From positions 1-64,000 of the forward strand of contig JAAXZN010000024.1 of the NCBI GenBank assembly GCA_012719855.1: a stretch of DNA of 64,000 nucleotides. The letters run 5' to 3'. The stretch is from Serratia liquefaciens (lineage in GTDB: Bacteria > Pseudomonadota > Gammaproteobacteria > Enterobacterales > Enterobacteriaceae). Below, piece by piece: positions 19,059-28,276 of the stretch. Under the pieces are notes generated by a model that searched no databases, was not told the DNA's origin, and worked only from the letters and a program-made list of their open reading frames with translations. The position numbers were made by a program, and so were the translations under genes. Within the stretch, counting starts at the first letter, position 1. The number at the start of each line of letters is the position of its first letter.

Positions 19059-19608
19059 AAACCCCAGTGGACACCTGCCGCAGGTCTCACCGAAGGCCTA
19101 TATCGATCCTACCGCGATAATCTGCGGCCGGGTGATTATCGAGGACTTTGTCTACGTTGGGCCGTACGCGGTGATCCGTGCGGACGAACTCAATGCGGCC
19201 GGAGACATGGAACCGATCGTGATCGGCTCTCATTCCAATATTCAGGACGGCGTGGTGATCCACTCGAAAAGCGGCGCGGCGGTCACCATCGGCCGTTTCA
19301 GTTCCATCGCCCATCGCGCCATTGTCCATGGCCCGTGCCGCATCGAAGACCGGGTGTTTATCGGTTTCAACAGCGTGTTGTTCAACTGTCACATCGGTTC
19401 TGGCTGCGTGGTGCGCTACAACGCGGTGGTGGATGGCGTGACGTTGCCGCAGAACCTGTATATCCCGTCAACCGAGCGCGTCGGCGCCGACAGCGATCTG
19501 TCGCTTTACCGGCAGGTAGATCGCGGCGCATTGCAATTTTCTGAAGAAGTGGCCGCCACCAACGTTGAACTGGTGCGCGGTTACCAGGCATTACGCAATG
19601 AGTTTTGA
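19048..19608 (+). CDS. Gamma-carbonic anhydrase-like hexapeptide-repeat protein
   Basis: A 186-residue left-handed beta-helix protein of the gamma-carbonic anhydrase/YrdA/CaiE family. Hexapeptide repeats run through IDPTAIICGRVIIEDFVYVG, GSHSNIQDGVVIHSKSG and IGFNSVLFNCHIGSG. The three metal-ligand histidines are in VVIHS and SSIAHRAIVHG. GGGAGGATCAGG precedes the ATG inside folE2. Zur-controlled gamma-CA paralogues beside folE2 and COG0523 genes are known in Pseudomonas; here it probably replaces a zinc-dependent anhydrase or buffers metal. Confidence 0.85.
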   Translation: MLRKNPSGHLPQVSPKAYIDPTAIICGRVIIEDFVYVGPYAVIRADELNAAGDMEPIVIGSHSNIQDGVVIHSKSGAAVTIGRFSSIAHRAIVHGPCRIEDRVFIGFNSVLFNCHIGSGCVVRYNAVVDGVTLPQNLYIPSTERVGADSDLSLYRQVDRGALQFSEEVAATNVELVRGYQALRNEF

Positions 19609-19620
19609 GTGAGGAATCCC

Positions 19621-20808
19621 ATGAATCCATTACCCGTAACCGTGCTTTCCGGCTTTCTCGGCGCCGGTAAAACAACGGTGTTAAACCATATTCTGAACAA
19701 CCGCCAGGGCATGCGCGTGGCGGTTATTGTCAACGACATGAGCGAAGTCAACATTGACGCCGCCTTGGTCGAGAACGAAGTCCAGCTCGATCGCCAACAG
19801 GAAAAGCTGGTGGAAATGAGCAATGGCTGCATTTGCTGCACGCTGCGCGAAGACCTGCTGATTTCGGTACGAGAATTGGCTCAGGCAGGGCGCTTCGATT
19901 ACCTGCTGATCGAATCCAGCGGCATTTCCGAACCTTTACCGGTAGCGGAAACCTTTACCTTTGAGGATGAACAGGGAGAAAGCCTGTCGCAGTTTGCGCG
20001 CCTGGATACCTTGGTCACCGTGGTAGACGGGGTTAATTTTATCCAGCAGTACCAGCAGGCACAGACGCTGCAGGAGGCCGGTCATAGCCTGGGCGAGGAC
20101 GACCTGCGCAGCGTAGCGGACCTGTTGATCGAACAGATTGAGTTCTGCGACGTGATGCTGGTGAGCAAAACCGACCTGCTGACGCCAGAACAGCAGGGAG
20201 AAGTGATGGCGCTGCTGGCCAGTTTAAACCCGGATGCCCGTATTCTGCCCATATCGCCAGGTAAATTGCCGCTGGAAGCGGTATTGAACACCCAAAGCTT
20301 CAGCTTCGACAAGGCGCAACAGGCACCGGGCTGGTTGAAGGAGCTGCGGGGCGAGCACTTGCCAGAAACGGAAAACTACGGGATCGGCAGCTTTGTTTAT
20401 CAGGCCCGCCGTCCTTTTGCGCCGGACAAATTTTACCGGGTGATCAACGGTGACTGGGGTGGTGGCAAGCTCCTGCGTTCCAAAGGGTTTTTCTGGCTGG
20501 CGACGCGTCCCCGTCAGGCCGGGCAGTGGAGCCAGGCGGGAGGGATTGCCCATTATGGACTGGCAGGTACCTTCTGGCGTGCCATAGCGCAAGACAGGTG
20601 GCCGGAAGACGAAGAGACGAGGGCGCACATTATGGAAAAATGGGTGGAGCCTTTCGGTGACATGCGTCAGGAGTTGGTGTTCATCGGCCAGCATCTGCAG
20701 CAGGCCAAAATATCGCGTTTGCTGGACGCCTGCCTGCTAAACGATGAGGAAATGGCCGCCGGGGTAGATTATTGGCACGAGATGGCCGACCCCTTCCCTG
20801 AGTGGTAA
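19621..20808 (+). CDS. COG0523 (CobW/ZigA-like) GTPase, putative zinc metallochaperone
   Basis: A 395-residue G3E-family GTPase. Walker A is GFLGAGKTT (residues 11-19), the metal-binding CxCC is C70-I-C-C73, the Mg site is ESSGISEP, the guanine-specificity region is SKTDLL, and a CobW C-terminal domain follows. It lies 12 bp after the gamma-CA gene. ATG 19621 is chosen over a GTG at 19609 because GAGGA is placed correctly for it. Family members of the Zur regulon (ZigA, ZagA) supply zinc to key enzymes under starvation; that role is inferred from the operon. Gene symbol left blank because several subfamilies exist. Confidence 0.86.
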   Translation: MNPLPVTVLSGFLGAGKTTVLNHILNNRQGMRVAVIVNDMSEVNIDAALVENEVQLDRQQEKLVEMSNGCICCTLREDLLISVRELAQAGRFDYLLIESSGISEPLPVAETFTFEDEQGESLSQFARLDTLVTVVDGVNFIQQYQQAQTLQEAGHSLGEDDLRSVADLLIEQIEFCDVMLVSKTDLLTPEQQGEVMALLASLNPDARILPISPGKLPLEAVLNTQSFSFDKAQQAPGWLKELRGEHLPETENYGIGSFVYQARRPFAPDKFYRVINGDWGGGKLLRSKGFFWLATRPRQAGQWSQAGGIAHYGLAGTFWRAIAQDRWPEDEETRAHIMEKWVEPFGDMRQELVFIGQHLQQAKISRLLDACLLNDEEMAAGVDYWHEMADPFPEW

Positions 20809-20854
20809 TTGCACAATGACAGTGTGGTAATGAGAAAAATTCTCAACAAAGTGC

Positions 20855-20884
20855 TTTACAGATGATACTGATAACTATTATCAT
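20855..20884 (+). promoter_or_regulatory. Fur box over the ryhB promoter
   Basis: GATACTGATAACTATTATC (20864-20882) matches the 19-bp Fur consensus at 16 positions. It lies over a promoter with -35 TTTACA (20855-20860) and -10 TATCAT (20879-20884, 18-bp spacing). Repression by Fe-Fur is expected. Confidence 0.8.
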
Positions 20885-20891
20885 CGCTTGG

Positions 20892-20995
20892 CAGTTCACG
20901 GAAGGCCACTCCCTGTGGTTCTGCTGTGAAAGGCACGACATTGCTCACATTGCTTCCAGTGTTTTTTAAGCCAGCTCGGGTGCTGGCTTTTTTTT
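20892..20995 (+). ncRNA. ryhB: RyhB small RNA (iron-sparing response)
   Basis: The core GCACGACATTGCTCACA at 20933-20949, continuing TTGCTTCCAG, is the highly conserved mRNA-pairing region of RyhB. It is followed by the intrinsic terminator AGCCAGC-TCGGG(T)-GCTGGCT with a run of eight Ts, closely like E. coli RyhB. The 5' end is estimated about 8 bases after the -10 box. RyhB is an Hfq-dependent sRNA that represses iron-using proteins when iron is scarce. Here it sits between the zinc-starvation operon and pspF, not between yhhX and yhhY as in E. coli; a second copy may exist elsewhere in the genome. Confidence 0.92.
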
Positions 20996-21000
20996 GCCCG

Positions 21001-22023
21001 CTATTCGTCGTCCGCCTCGCCATTTTGCATTAACGCATGTTTTTTCAGCATGCCGCGAAGCTGGTGATAGGTCAGGCCGAGCAACTCTGCCGCTTTACGT
21101 TGGTTAAATCTTCCCTGTTGCAGTGCCGCCTCGATCAGAGACTTTTCCTGCGCCAATTGCCAGGCTTTTAAATCCAGCGGCAGCAGCGGCAGGCCATCAT
21201 GCGCTTCAACCTCTACAGGCAATGGCGCACTTTCCCGCTGGGCGAACGGGTTGATGACGATATTATTCAGCGCCTCGGCGCTGGTACCGTGGCGGTAAAC
21301 CGAACGCTCCACCACGTTTTTCAATTCGCGCACGTTGCCTGGCCAGTGATAGCCGAGCAGGGTATCTCTGGCACGCTCGGTAAAGCCGGGGAACAGTGGC
21401 AACGACAGTTCACGACACATTTGGATCGCAAAGTGTTCTGCCAGCAACATGATGTCTTGCTGGCGCCGGCGCAGCGGCGGCAACTGCACGACGTCGAACG
21501 CCAGGCGGTCCAGCAGGTCGGCGCGGAATTTTCCTGCCGCCGCCAGCGCGGGCAAATCGTCGTTGGTGGCACACACCAATCGCACATCGACCTGCAGCGG
21601 TTGGCTGCCGCCGACGCGCTCCAGATGACCGTATTCAATCACCCGCAGCAGTTTTTCCTGTACCAGCATCGGCGCGGTCGCCAGTTCATCGAGAAACAAG
21701 GTGCCACCGTCGGCGCGTTCAAAGCGGCCCAGGTGGCGCTTCTGCGCACCGGTGAAAGCCCCGGCTTCGTGGCCGAACAGTTCCGAATCCAGCAGGTTCT
21801 CATTCAGGGCTGCGCAGTTAAGCGAGATAAAAGGGCCTTGCCAACGGTTGGAGAGGTAATGTAAACGGTGGGCGATCAACTCCTTACCGGTTCCACGCTC
21901 ACCGATCACCAACACCGGCTTGTTCAATTTTGCCAGTTGCGAGACTTGCTCCAAGACTTCGACAAAGGCGTTTGCTTCGCCCAGCAGATTTTCTAACTGT
22001 TCGCTCATGATGAAATTCGCCAA
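21001..22023 (-). CDS. pspF: Phage shock transcriptional activator PspF
   Basis: A 340-residue sigma-54 enhancer-binding protein without a receiver domain. Walker A is GERGTGKEL, the sigma-54 contact loop GAFTGA is in HEAGAFTGAQKR, Walker B is GGTLFLDEL, and the C-terminus carries a Fis-type helix-turn-helix (QRKAAELLGLTYHQLRG). PspA inhibits it until membrane stress. It is divergent from pspA, as in E. coli, and slightly longer (340 against 325 residues). Confidence 0.95.
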   Translation of the reverse strand: MANFIMSEQLENLLGEANAFVEVLEQVSQLAKLNKPVLVIGERGTGKELIAHRLHYLSNRWQGPFISLNCAALNENLLDSELFGHEAGAFTGAQKRHLGRFERADGGTLFLDELATAPMLVQEKLLRVIEYGHLERVGGSQPLQVDVRLVCATNDDLPALAAAGKFRADLLDRLAFDVVQLPPLRRRQQDIMLLAEHFAIQMCRELSLPLFPGFTERARDTLLGYHWPGNVRELKNVVERSVYRHGTSAEALNNIVINPFAQRESAPLPVEVEAHDGLPLLPLDLKAWQLAQEKSLIEAALQQGRFNQRKAAELLGLTYHQLRGMLKKHALMQNGEADDE

Positions 22024-22104
22024 TGTTTGGTGAAAATAATCACTCTACAGGATGCGCTCAGAGAGTCAAAAATAAATAATCCTTATGATTCAATGAAATA
22101 AAAG

Positions 22105-22120
22105 TTGGCACGGGTTTTGA
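22105..22120 (+). promoter_or_regulatory. Sigma-54 promoter of pspABCD
   Basis: TTGGCACGGGTTTTGA fits the -24/-12 pattern (TGGCAC-N5-TTGA/C) and resembles the E. coli pspA promoter. It lies about 72 bp before pspA; PspF enhancer sites should lie between it and pspF. Confidence 0.85.
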
Positions 22121-22192
22121 TTAAGTCTTTGGGCAATCTGTATGATTTACCGCGGCGCTTCAGACGCCATCAGAACCAAGAGGAAGTGAATT

Positions 22193-22858
22193 ATGGGTAT
22201 TTTTTCTCGTTTTGCCGACATCGTGAACGCCAACATCAATACTCTGCTGGATAAGGCAGAAGATCCGCAAAAACTGGTGCGGTTGATGATCCAAGAGATG
22301 GAAGACACGCTGGTCGAAGTCCGCTCTACCTCGGCGCGTGCGCTGGCGGAGAAAAAGCAGCTGTTGCGCCGTATCGAGCAGGGTGAAAACCAACTGAGCG
22401 ACTGGCAGGACAAAGCCGAACTGGCGCTGCGTAAAGATAAAGAAGATCTGGCCCGTGCGGCGCTGATCGAAAAACAGAAAGTGGCCGACCTGATCTCTAC
22501 GCTGACTCATGAAGTCTCGACCGTAGAAGAAACCCTGGCCCGCATGAAAAGCGAAATCGGTGAGCTGGAAAACAAACTGACCGAAACCCGTGCACGTCAG
22601 CAGGCGCTGACATTGCGTCATCAGGCGGCGTCGTCTTCCCGCGAAGTGCGTCGTCAGCTCGATAGCGGCAAACTGGATGAGGCAATGGCGCGTTTCGAGC
22701 AGTTCGAACGTCGCATCGACCATATGGAAGCCGAAGCGGAAAGCGTCAGCATCGGTAAAAAGAAGTCTCTGGATCAAGAGTTTGCCGAGTTGAAAGCCGA
22801 CGACGCCATCAGCGAGCAGTTGGCGGCGCTGAAAGCGAAAATGAATCGTTCCGAGTAA
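22193..22858 (+). CDS. pspA: Phage shock protein A
   Basis: A 221-residue peripheral inner-membrane protein of the PspA/Vipp1 (ESCRT-III-like) family. It opens with the amphipathic helix [20 protein letters not shown] and is otherwise almost all coiled coil. It binds PspF when the membrane is sound and oligomerises on damaged membrane. Confidence 0.97.
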   Translation: MGIFSRFADIVNANINTLLDKAEDPQKLVRLMIQEMEDTLVEVRSTSARALAEKKQLLRRIEQGENQLSDWQDKAELALRKDKEDLARAALIEKQKVADLISTLTHEVSTVEETLARMKSEIGELENKLTETRARQQALTLRHQAASSSREVRRQLDSGKLDEAMARFEQFERRIDHMEAEAESVSIGKKKSLDQEFAELKADDAISEQLAALKAKMNRSE

Positions 22859-22917
22859 GGCAATAGCGGCCACGGTAAGGTGGCCGCCCACCAACGACGC
22901 ATTAAGAAGGAAAAGAA

Positions 22918-23145
22918 ATGAGTGCTCTATTACTTGCCATTCCGTTGACAATCTTTGTGTTGTTTGTCGCACCGATTTGGCTTTGGCTGCATTACAGCAA
23001 TCGGCAACAAAGCGGCATTCAACTGAGCCATCAGGAAATGCAGCGTCTGGCACAGCTGGCCGAAGATGCCAAGCGTATGCGTGAACGCATTCAGGCGCTG
23101 GAAGAGATCCTCGATGCAGAACACCCGAACTGGAGACAGTCTTGA
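22918..23145 (+). CDS. pspB: Phage shock protein B
   Basis: A 75-residue small inner-membrane protein with an N-terminal membrane segment (LLLAIPLTIFVLFVAPIWLW) and a charged cytoplasmic coiled coil. It works with PspC as the membrane sensor. AAGGAAAAGAA precedes the ATG. It overlaps pspC by 4 bp. Confidence 0.95.
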   Translation: MSALLLAIPLTIFVLFVAPIWLWLHYSNRQQSGIQLSHQEMQRLAQLAEDAKRMRERIQALEEILDAEHPNWRQS

Positions 23146-23504
23146 TGAACAACACTCTGGGCAGTAAAAAGCTTTATCGCGTACCTGAAGAAGGAATGGT
23201 GAAGGGCGTCTGCGCCGGTCTGGCCCATTATTTCGACGTGCCGGTGCGCCTGATCCGGGTGATCGTGGTGTTATCGATGTTCTTCGGACTGTTTTTCTTC
23301 ACCCTGATTGCTTATTTCGCGCTGGTGTTCGTGCTGGATGAAGCGCCGGCCAGCCGTTTTGACGGCGAACAGCAAAAAACGCCGCGTCAGTTGCTCGACC
23401 AACTTGAATATCAACTGGGCAGCGGCGAACAACAGCTGCGACAGGTTGAGCGTTACGTCACGTCGGACACTTTCGGCGTACAGAGCCGTTTCCGCAAGCT
23501 GTAA
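23142..23504 (+). CDS. pspC: Phage shock protein C
   Basis: A 120-residue PspC-domain protein: KLYRVPEEGMVKGVCAGLAHYFDVP, given here by its ends, followed by a membrane helix (LSMFFGLFFFTLIAYFALVF). With PspB it relieves PspA inhibition of PspF. Confidence 0.95.
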   Translation: MMNNTLGSKKLYRVPEEGMVKGVCAGLAHYFDVPVRLIRVIVVLSMFFGLFFFTLIAYFALVFVLDEAPASRFDGEQQKTPRQLLDQLEYQLGSGEQQLRQVERYVTSDTFGVQSRFRKL

Positions 23505-23600
23505 CCCGCCCCGCATGCTATGGCCTGCGCCGTGCGCAGGTCAGGCATTGCACCCGTCATCATCCTTTATTGACCCGAACCGTGCCGGAGGGCATTGATA

Positions 23601-23867
23601 ATGAACAAAACCTATGCCGCAAGTGCTGCTAAATCCGGTGGATTTAAACGAGGAGCAGGTGCAATGTTGAAGACAGTGTCTAAAGTCATCATCATAGCGT
23701 TACTGAATTACGGCCCGGCAGGGGCGGCCGGCTGGCTGCTGCGGACCGTGGGTCGCAAACCGATTCGCTTTGTCCTGGCGCTGGTGCTGGAACCTTTGTT
23801 CCGCAAAGGCCTGAACAAGGTATTTGGGCGTTATGCCAAGGAGAACAATGAAACGACTGCAAAATGA
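23601..23867 (+). CDS. pspD: Phage shock protein D
   Basis: An 88-residue basic protein with a hydrophobic centre (VIIIALLNYGPAGAAGWLL), matching PspD in place and character. The ATG at 23601 has GGAGGG about 9 bases upstream; a TTG six bases earlier is less likely. Its end overlaps the ycjX start by 20 bp. No pspE follows, unlike in E. coli. Confidence 0.85.
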   Translation: MNKTYAASAAKSGGFKRGAGAMLKTVSKVIIIALLNYGPAGAAGWLLRTVGRKPIRFVLALVLEPLFRKGLNKVFGRYAKENNETTAK

Positions 23868-25245
23868 GTTAACGTCGCTGGTCAACCGCGGTATGGATCG
23901 CCATCTGCGCCTGGCGGTGACCGGCCTGAGCCGTAGCGGCAAAACCGCCTTTATCACCGCTTTCGTCAACCAATTGCTGCATGTTCACAGCGGCGCGCGC
24001 ATGCCGCTGTTCTCACCGGTGCGTGAAGAGCGGCTGCTGGGCGTGAAGCGCATTCCGCAGCGCGATCTCGGCATTCAACGTTTTACCTATGATGAAGGGT
24101 TGGCACAGCTGTACGGCACCCCGCCGAGCTGGCCGACCCCGACGCGTGGCGTCAGCGAAATTCGCCTGGCGCTGCGTTACCGTTCCAATGATTCGCTGCT
24201 GCGCCATTTCAAAGACACCTCGACCCTGTACCTGGAAATCGTCGATTATCCTGGCGAGTGGTTGCTGGACCTGCCGATGCTGGAACAGGACTATCTGGCC
24301 TGGTCACGGCAAATGGCCGGCCTGCTGCAGGGCGATCGCGCCGAGTGGGCTAAGCCCTGGCTCGCGCTGTGTAAAAGCTGCGATCCGCTGGCTCCGGCTG
24401 ATGAAAACAAACTGGCGGCTATCGCTCAGGCCTACACCGACTATCTCCTGCGTTGCAAAAGCGAAGGGCTGCACTTTATTCAGCCTGGCCGCTTTGTCCT
24501 GCCGGGAGACATGGCCGGTGCGCCGGCGTTGCAGTTTTTCCCGTGGCCAAATGTGGACGCTCAGGTTGAATCGAAGCTGGCGCAGGCGGATAAGCACAGC
24601 AACATCGGTATGCTGCGTGCGCGTTTCAATTATTACTGTCAGTCGATCGTCAAAAACTTTTATAAAGAGCATTTTGTCCGTTTCGATCGTCAGATTGTAC
24701 TGGTGGATTGCTTACAGCCCCTCAATAGCGGCCCGCAGGCGTTTAACGATATGCGCCTGGCGCTGACCCAGTTGATGCAGAGTTTCCACTATGGCAAGCG
24801 CACACTGTTTCGCCGCTTGTTTTCGCCGACCATCGACAAGCTGATGTTCGCTGCCACCAAAGCCGACCACATCACTGCCGATCAGCACGCCAATCTGGTG
24901 TCGCTGCTGCAGCAGTTGGTGCAGGAAGCGTGGCAGAACGCCGCGTTTGAAGGCATCAGCATGGACTGCGTTGGGCTGGCCTCGGTACAGGCTACCGAGA
25001 GCGGTATCGTCGACCATCAGGGGCAGCGTATCCCGGCGTTAAAAGGCAATCGTCTGAACGACGGCGCGCCGCTGACGGTTTTCCCCGGCGAAGTGCCGGC
25101 ACGCTTGCCTGGGCCGGCGTTTTGGCAAAACCAGGGCTTCCATTTCGATGAATTTCGCCCACGTGCCATGAGCGTGGACAGCCCGTTACCACATATTCGC
25201 CTGGACGCGGTGATGGAGTTTTTACTGGGAGATAAATTGCGATGA
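23848..25245 (+). CDS. ycjX: YcjX-family P-loop protein (DUF463), Psp-associated
   Basis: A 465-residue protein, the same length as E. coli YcjX, with a P-loop at [16 protein letters not shown] (about residues 25-40) and the family motif [17 protein letters not shown]. It is a putative GTPase/ATPase co-regulated with psp genes. AAGGAG lies 5-10 bases before the ATG. It overlaps ycjF by 4 bp. Confidence 0.93.
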   Translation: MKRLQNELTSLVNRGMDRHLRLAVTGLSRSGKTAFITAFVNQLLHVHSGARMPLFSPVREERLLGVKRIPQRDLGIQRFTYDEGLAQLYGTPPSWPTPTRGVSEIRLALRYRSNDSLLRHFKDTSTLYLEIVDYPGEWLLDLPMLEQDYLAWSRQMAGLLQGDRAEWAKPWLALCKSCDPLAPADENKLAAIAQAYTDYLLRCKSEGLHFIQPGRFVLPGDMAGAPALQFFPWPNVDAQVESKLAQADKHSNIGMLRARFNYYCQSIVKNFYKEHFVRFDRQIVLVDCLQPLNSGPQAFNDMRLALTQLMQSFHYGKRTLFRRLFSPTIDKLMFAATKADHITADQHANLVSLLQQLVQEAWQNAAFEGISMDCVGLASVQATESGIVDHQGQRIPALKGNRLNDGAPLTVFPGEVPARLPGPAFWQNQGFHFDEFRPRAMSVDSPLPHIRLDAVMEFLLGDKLR

Positions 25246-26303
25246 GCGAGCCGATAAAACCGCGTATCGATTTTGAACAACCGCTGCAACCGCCTCAGGA
25301 GCCCGTACTGCGTGCCAACGTGGCTTTTGATGAACAGCAGGCGGAAAGTTTTTTCCCGGCTGCGCCGGAGCTGCAGCAGGAAGACGAAGAGGGGCGCGCC
25401 GAAGGCATCATCAATGCGGCCCTGAAACCCAAGCGCAGCCTGTGGCGTAAAATGGTCACTGCCGGCCTGGCGCTGTTTGGCGTCAGCGTGGTGGCGCAGG
25501 GCGTACAGTGGCTACACACCGCTTGGGTGCAGCAGGATTGGATTGCTCTGGGTGGTGGCGTAGCGGGTGGCCTGATCGTCTTTGCCGGGGTGGGCTCGGT
25601 GGTGACCGAATGGCGGCGATTGTATCGCCTGCGCCAGCGTGCCGAAGAGCGAGATGTGGCTCGGGAATTACTGCACAGCCACGGTTTGGGCAAAGGACGG
25701 GAATTTTGCGAGAAGTTGGCGCGCCAGGCCGGTCTGGATCAAGGGCATCCGGCACTGCAGCGCTGGCAGGCCTCGCTGCATGAAACCCAAAACGACCGTG
25801 AAGTGGTGGCGCTGTACGCCAAGCTGGTACAGCCGGTGCTGGACAACCAGGCTCGGCGTGAAATCAGCCGTTCGGCGGCGGAATCCACGTTAATGATCGC
25901 CGTCAGTCCGCTGGCGCTGGTGGATATGGCTTTTATCGCCTGGCGCAATATTCGCCTTATCAACCGCATCGCGGCGCTGTATGGCATCGAGCTGGGCTAC
26001 TTTAGTCGTCTGCGGTTATTCCGCCTGGTCCTGTTGAACATTGCTTTTGCCGGTGCGTCCGAACTGGTGCGCGAAGTGGGGATGGACTGGATGTCGCAAG
26101 ATCTGGCGGCTCGCTTGTCTGCCCGTGCAGCTCAGGGGATCGGTGCCGGTTTGCTGACCGCACGGCTTGGCATCAAGGCAATGGAACTGTGCCGCCCGCT
26201 GCCTTGGCTGGAAGGTGAGAAACCCAAACTGGGTGATTTCCGAAGCCAATTGGTCGGCCAACTGAAAGAAACCATGAAGAAAGGCGACAGCAAAGCCAAA
26301 TAA
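25242..26303 (+). CDS. ycjF: YcjF inner-membrane protein (DUF697)
   Basis: A 353-residue membrane protein, the same length as E. coli YcjF. It has an acidic N-terminus, two membrane segments near residues 70-120 ([20 protein letters not shown] and [20 protein letters not shown]) and a third in the DUF697 domain. It ends the psp-ycjXF transcription unit; an imperfect hairpin (26311-26332) follows. Confidence 0.92.
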   Translation: MSEPIKPRIDFEQPLQPPQEPVLRANVAFDEQQAESFFPAAPELQQEDEEGRAEGIINAALKPKRSLWRKMVTAGLALFGVSVVAQGVQWLHTAWVQQDWIALGGGVAGGLIVFAGVGSVVTEWRRLYRLRQRAEERDVARELLHSHGLGKGREFCEKLARQAGLDQGHPALQRWQASLHETQNDREVVALYAKLVQPVLDNQARREISRSAAESTLMIAVSPLALVDMAFIAWRNIRLINRIAALYGIELGYFSRLRLFRLVLLNIAFAGASELVREVGMDWMSQDLAARLSARAAQGIGAGLLTARLGIKAMELCRPLPWLEGEKPKLGDFRSQLVGQLKETMKKGDSKAK

Positions 26304-26310
26304 TCTCCTC

Positions 26311-26332
26311 ACGGCGTCCATTTGGGCGCCGT
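26311..26332 (+). terminator. Probable terminator after ycjF
   Basis: ACGGCGTCC and GGGCGCCGT pair with one mismatch across a 4-base loop, followed by a pyrimidine-rich tail (GCTTCCTTTCTG). Confidence 0.5.
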
Positions 26333-26535
26333 GCTTCCTTTCTGCCTCTGTCGCGCCACGCAAAAGCCAAGACGTAACCTTCACTTGACGAAAGACGATC
26401 CCCCTGCAAATACATTATATTTATCTGCAAATTTATTAGCGGTTGTGATAACTCTCTGCCGATCAGCTAAAATGACGCCGATGGTGTTATTCACTTGCGT
26501 TTAAAAACATCAACAACAGCGATAAATCAGAGTTC

Positions 26536-26553
26536 TGTCAACTTTTGCTGACA
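26536..26553 (+). promoter_or_regulatory. Candidate TyrR box (autoregulation)
   Basis: TGTCAACTTTTGCTGACA has the TGT-N12-ACA arrangement of TyrR boxes, with the invariant G and C spaced 14 bp apart. It lies 80 bp before tyrR, which is known to repress itself in E. coli. The rest of the 329-bp gap is AT-rich promoter DNA with no gene that I can support. Confidence 0.5.
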
Positions 26554-26632
26554 GATTGCTTCTACCGTTCGGGGTGAGAGAGTATCATCATTGCCAGTCA
26601 TCCCCGCACCTGCAGAGATAAGGCCAATACTG

Positions 26633-28204
26633 ATGCGTTTGGAAGTTTTTTGCGAAGACCGAATCGGTCTGACTCGAGAGTTACTCGATCTTTTGGTATT
26701 GCGCAGCATAGATTTACGTGGCATCGAAATCGATCCCATCGGCCGCATTTACCTCAATTTTTCCCAGCTGGATTTTGATACCTTCCGTGCCTTGATGGCA
26801 GAGATCCGTCGCATTGCCGGCGTGACCGACGTACGCACCGTGAATTTCATGCCGTCCGAGCGCGAGCACCGTGCCCTGCGTGCGTTGCTGGAGTCGATGC
26901 CGGAACCGGTCTTCTCGATTGATATGAAGGGCAAGGTCGAGCTGGCTAACCCGGCGGCTCAGGCGTTGTTCGGTTTCAGCGAAGACAAAATCCGCAACCA
27001 GACCGCCACTGCGCTGATCGGTGGTTATAACTTCAGCCGCTGGCTGGAAAGCGAGCAGGCGACACCGCAATCTGAGCGGGTGGTGATCCGCAGTCAGGAT
27101 TTCCTGATGGATATCACCCCGATCTATCTGGAGGACGAAAACCAACAGAAAGACACCGTCGGCGCGGTCGTGATGCTGAAATCCACGGCGCGCATGGGTC
27201 GTCAGCTACAGAATCTGTCGGTGAACGACGATACCGAATTTGATCATATCGTCGCTGCCAGCCCGAAAATGCGCCAGGTGCTGGAGCAAGCGCGCAAGCT
27301 GGCGATGCTGGATGCGCCACTGTTGATTGTCGGGGATACCGGTACCGGTAAAGACATCCTGGCCCGGGCCTGTCACCTGCGAAGCCCGCGCGGCAAACAG
27401 CCGTTCCTGGCGCTAAACTGTGCCGCCTTGCCGGATGACGTCGCGGAAAGCGAGCTGTTCGGCCATGCGCCGGGCGCTTATCCCAATGCACTGGAAGGCA
27501 AGAAGGGCTTCTTCGAGCAGGCACACGGCGGTTCGGTGTTGCTCGATGAAATCGGTGAAATGTCGCCGCGCATGCAAACCAAACTGTTGCGCTTTATTAA
27601 CGACGGTACTTTCCGCCGGGTTGGCGAAGAACACGAAGTGCATGTCGATGTGCGTGTGATCTGCGCGACGCAGAAAAACCTGACCGAACTGGTGCAACGC
27701 GGTGAGTTCCGTGAGGACTTGTATTATCGCCTTAACGTACTGACCATTACCCTTCCGCCGCTGCGCGAACGTCCGCAGGACATCATGCCGCTGACTGAAC
27801 TGTTCGTGGCGCGCTTTGCCGATGAGCAGGGCGTGGCCCGGCCGAAATTGTCCAACGATCTGGGCAGCTTCCTCAGCAAATACGGCTGGCCTGGCAACGT
27901 GCGGCAGTTGAAGAACGCCATTTATCGCGCGCTGACGCAAACGGAAGGTTTCGAACTTCGTCCGCAAGATATCGTCCTGCCGGAATTTGAAGTTGAAATG
28001 TCACTGGGCGATGAAGTGTTGGATGGCTCGCTTGACGACATCAGCAAGCGCTTTGAGCGCTCGGTGCTGACGCGGCTGTACCGCACTTACCCAAGCACGC
28101 GAAAGTTGGCGAAACGCCTGGGGGTTTCACATACCGCGATCGCCAACAAGCTTCGCGAGTATGGGCTCAGCAGCCGCAAGCCGGCTGGGGAAAGCGAAGA
28201 GTAA
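26633..28204 (+). CDS. tyrR: Transcriptional regulator TyrR
   Basis: A 523-residue regulator of aromatic amino-acid synthesis and transport (513 in E. coli). The order is ACT domain (MRLEVFCEDRIGLTRELLDL), PAS domain (MPEPVFSIDMKGKVELANPA), AAA+ domain with GDTGTGKD and DEIGEMSPRM, then a C-terminal helix-turn-helix (STRKLAKRLGVSHTAIANKL). Unlike E. coli TyrR, where FGHAPEGKKG is continuous, this protein carries an extra GAYPNAL at the place of the sigma-54-contacting GAFTGA loop. The ATG at 26633 matches the E. coli N-terminus exactly. Confidence 0.95.
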   Translation: MRLEVFCEDRIGLTRELLDLLVLRSIDLRGIEIDPIGRIYLNFSQLDFDTFRALMAEIRRIAGVTDVRTVNFMPSEREHRALRALLESMPEPVFSIDMKGKVELANPAAQALFGFSEDKIRNQTATALIGGYNFSRWLESEQATPQSERVVIRSQDFLMDITPIYLEDENQQKDTVGAVVMLKSTARMGRQLQNLSVNDDTEFDHIVAASPKMRQVLEQARKLAMLDAPLLIVGDTGTGKDILARACHLRSPRGKQPFLALNCAALPDDVAESELFGHAPGAYPNALEGKKGFFEQAHGGSVLLDEIGEMSPRMQTKLLRFINDGTFRRVGEEHEVHVDVRVICATQKNLTELVQRGEFREDLYYRLNVLTITLPPLRERPQDIMPLTELFVARFADEQGVARPKLSNDLGSFLSKYGWPGNVRQLKNAIYRALTQTEGFELRPQDIVLPEFEVEMSLGDEVLDGSLDDISKRFERSVLTRLYRTYPSTRKLAKRLGVSHTAIANKLREYGLSSRKPAGESEE

Positions 28205-28209
28205 AAAGA

Positions 28210-28235
28210 ACGGGCGCCTTAGGCGCCCGTTTTTA
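28210..28235 (+). terminator. Bidirectional terminator between tyrR and tpx
   Basis: ACGGGCGCC-TTA-GGCGCCCGT with TTTTT on the plus side and a T-rich run on the minus side serves the convergent tyrR and tpx. Confidence 0.85.
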
Positions 28236-28276
28236 ACCATAACTAACAAAGCCCGTCATTCGCGAGCCTTATGACA

